Source of the DNA: Chamaesiphon sp.
Lineage (GTDB): Bacteria; Cyanobacteriota; Cyanobacteriia; Cyanobacteriales; Chamaesiphonaceae
Assembly: GCA_020059425.1 (NCBI GenBank)
Contig: JAGVCD010000295.1
Coordinates: 1-7,781, forward strand
Length of the DNA: 7,781 nt
Direction of reading: 5' to 3'
Below are positions 5,817-7,781 of this stretch, in pieces. The translations under genes were made by a program, and so were the position numbers. The notes under the pieces are model-generated. The model saw only the letters and a program-made list of their open reading frames with translations, did not search any database and had not been told where the DNA came from. How positions within the stretch are numbered: the first letter of the stretch is position 1; each line of letters opens with the position of its first letter.

Positions 5817-7781
5817 ATGTTTGAACGCTTTACAGAGAAAGCCATTAAGGTCATCATGCTGGCCCAGGAAGAGGCACGTCGCCTGGGACACAATTTCGTC
5901 GGCACCGAGCAAATCCTACTGGGTTTGATTGGTGAAGGCACCGGAGTCGCGGCCAAAGTCCTAAAATCGATGGGTGTTAATCTCAAAGATGCCCGCATTG
6001 AAGTTGAAAAAATTATCGGTCGAGGTTCTGGGTTCGTGGCGGTGGAAATTCCTTTCACACCCAGAGCTAAGCGTGTTTTAGAATTGTCCTTGGAAGAGGC
6101 CAGACAACTAGGGCATAACTATATTGGTACCGAACACCTGCTCCTAGGTCTGATCCGCGAAGGTGAAGGCGTAGCAGCCAGGGTATTAGAAAATCTTGGC
6201 GTAGATCTTTCCAAAGTCCGGACTCAGGTAATTCGGATGCTGGGTGAAACCGCTGAAGCGGTAGCTCCCGGTGGTGGTTCTTCTGGTCGTGGTAATAAAA
6301 CTCCGACTCTAGATGAGTTTGGTTCTAACCTCACTCAAATGGCGGTGGATGGTAAACTCGACCCGGTCGTTGGCCGTGCTAAAGAAATTGAGCGGGTTAT
6401 CCAGATCCTTGGTCGGCGTACTAAAAATAACCCGGTACTCATTGGTGAACCTGGGGTTGGTAAAACAGCGATCGCAGAAGGTCTAGCCCAACGGATTATT
6501 GCTGCTGATGTTCCAGATATTTTGGAAGACAAGCGGGTTGTGACTCTCGATATTGGCCTATTGGTAGCTGGTACCAAGTATCGCGGGGAATTTGAAGAAC
6601 GTCTGAAAAAGATCATGGACGAGATTCGCCAAGCGGGTAACGTGATTTTGGTCATTGACGAGGTTCATACCTTGATTGGTGCTGGAGCCGCCGAGGGGGC
6701 GATCGATGCTGCTAACATCTTGAAGCCAGCCTTGGCCAGAGGTGAGTTGCAATGTATCGGTGCGACCACCCTGGATGAGTATCGTAAACATATTGAACGG
6801 GATGCGGCCTTAGAACGTCGTTTCCAGCCAGTTAATGTCGGTGAACCAAGCGTAGCTGAAACTATTGAGATTCTGCACGGTTTGCGGGAACGTTATGAGC
6901 AGCACCACAAGTTGCGGATCACTGATGATGCGCTGAAAGCTGCGGCTGAATTAGCTGATCGCTATATTGCCGACAGATTTTTACCCGACAAGGCGATCGA
7001 TCTAATGGACGAGGCTGGTTCGCGGGTGAGATTACTCAATTCCCAATTGCCAGCTGCTGCCAAAGAACTAGATAAAGAGCTGCGTCAAGTCCTTAAAGAC
7101 AAAGACGATGCTGTTCGGTCTCAGGACTTTGAAAAAGCTGGTCAGCTCAAGGATCGTGAGTTAGAGATCAAAGCTGAGATCAAAAACATCGCGCAGGCCA
7201 AACGGGCGGAGTCAGCTGACAATAAAGATGCTAAAACTCCGGATGTAACCGAAGAAGATATTGCCCACATTGTCGCTTCTTGGACGGGTGTACCGGTCAG
7301 TAAGCTCACTGAGTCGGAATCGATTAAGCTGTTGCATATGGAGGAAACTCTGCACCAGCGTTTGATTGGTCAAGATGAAGCAGTTCGGTCAGTATCCCGT
7401 GCTATTCGTCGCGCTCGAGTTGGATTAAAGAATCCCAACCGTCCGATCGCTAGCTTTATCTTCTCTGGTCCTACTGGAGTTGGTAAAACTGAGTTAACCA
7501 AGGCATTAGCCGCCTATTTCTTCGGATCCGAAGACTCCATGATTCGGTTGGATATGTCGGAGTATATGGAACGGCACACTGTTTCCAAACTAATTGGTTC
7601 GCCACCGGGCTATGTGGGCTTTAACGAAGGCGGTCAGCTGACTGAAGCAGTACGTCGTCGTCCTTACACAGTCGTACTTTTCGATGAAATCGAAAAAGCG
7701 CATCCCGATATCTTTAACATGTTGCTGCAAATCTTAGAAGATGGTCGCTTGACCGATTCTAAGGGTCGCACGGTGGACTTC
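5817..7781 (+). CDS. clpC: ATP-dependent Clp protease ATPase subunit ClpC (3' end cut off by window)
   Basis: HSP100 AAA+ unfoldase that forms a hexamer, unfolds substrates and feeds them to the ClpP/ClpR protease core. The 655 codons present show two N-terminal Clp_N repeats (about 3-66 and 79-143), which bind adaptors such as ClpS. The first AAA+ domain has Walker A GEPGVGKT (210-217), pore loop KYRG with Y255, Walker B ending D281-E282, and candidate arginine fingers R334/R335. A UVR-type middle segment (about 433-450, [13 protein letters not shown]) separates ClpC from ClpB, which has a longer coiled coil. The second AAA+ domain has Walker A GPTGVGKT (551-558), pore loop YVGF (599-602) and Walker B D623-E624. 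Family members are usually about 820 residues, so about 165 residues lie beyond the window, including the C-terminal D2 small domain and the ClpP-binding loop. No frameshift or missing key residue is seen. Confidence 0.98.
   Translation, partial: MFERFTEKAIKVIMLAQEEARRLGHNFVGTEQILLGLIGEGTGVAAKVLKSMGVNLKDARIEVEKIIGRGSGFVAVEIPFTPRAKRVLELSLEEARQLGHNYIGTEHLLLGLIREGEGVAARVLENLGVDLSKVRTQVIRMLGETAEAVAPGGGSSGRGNKTPTLDEFGSNLTQMAVDGKLDPVVGRAKEIERVIQILGRRTKNNPVLIGEPGVGKTAIAEGLAQRIIAADVPDILEDKRVVTLDIGLLVAGTKYRGEFEERLKKIMDEIRQAGNVILVIDEVHTLIGAGAAEGAIDAANILKPALARGELQCIGATTLDEYRKHIERDAALERRFQPVNVGEPSVAETIEILHGLRERYEQHHKLRITDDALKAAAELADRYIADRFLPDKAIDLMDEAGSRVRLLNSQLPAAAKELDKELRQVLKDKDDAVRSQDFEKAGQLKDRELEIKAEIKNIAQAKRAESADNKDAKTPDVTEEDIAHIVASWTGVPVSKLTESESIKLLHMEETLHQRLIGQDEAVRSVSRAIRRARVGLKNPNRPIASFIFSGPTGVGKTELTKALAAYFFGSEDSMIRLDMSEYMERHTVSKLIGSPPGYVGFNEGGQLTEAVRRRPYTVVLFDEIEKAHPDIFNMLLQILEDGRLTDSKGRTVDF

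Noticed and set aside
5786..6791. Minus-strand open frames opposite the 5' half of clpC, and one running into its upstream region
   Set aside because: The clpC frame is intact with all motifs, and the antisense products are arginine/serine/proline-rich with no family resemblance.

Overview
The window looks like an ordinary stretch of cyanobacterial chromosome. CGATCG occurs about 16 times, where about two would be expected by chance. Three of these are the full cyanobacterial octamer GCGATCGC (630-637, 5154-5161, 6468-6475). The proteins also fit: a PixJ-like membrane GAF protein, a pentapeptide-repeat protein with a common cyanobacterial N-terminus, and a chloroplast/cyanobacterial-type ClpC. 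The genus cannot be named from this sequence alone.

The layout is divergent around a 325-base spacer (4094-4418). Reading left (minus strand) are a pentapeptide-repeat protein (3398-4093), a two-TM double-GAF receptor-like protein (1698-3347), and biosynthetic threonine deaminase ilvA (29-1537, or from a GTG at 1573). Reading right (plus strand) are homoserine dehydrogenase hom (4419-5702) and clpC (from 5817, cut off by the window end after 655 codons). There are no RNA genes, mobile elements or CRISPR arrays that I can support.

Two enzymes flank the centre and belong to one pathway. Hom makes homoserine from aspartate semialdehyde on the way to threonine, and IlvA deaminates threonine to start isoleucine synthesis. 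Both carry C-terminal ACT-type regulatory domains. Between them lies the only accessory-looking material: the pentapeptide protein followed 50 bases later by the receptor-like protein. That receptor keeps the TM-TM-linker-GAF-GAF front half of a taxis photoreceptor. Its second GAF has a cyanobacteriochrome-like Cys-His motif and a DXC motif. It stops where a chemotaxis signalling domain would normally begin. I see no clear new system; this receptor/pentapeptide pair is the best candidate for a second look.

Regulatory sites called here rest on reading by eye: a -35/-10 pair upstream of ilvA, extended -10 elements upstream of hom and clpC, a tandem 8-mer upstream of clpC, and overlapping dyads in the divergent spacer.
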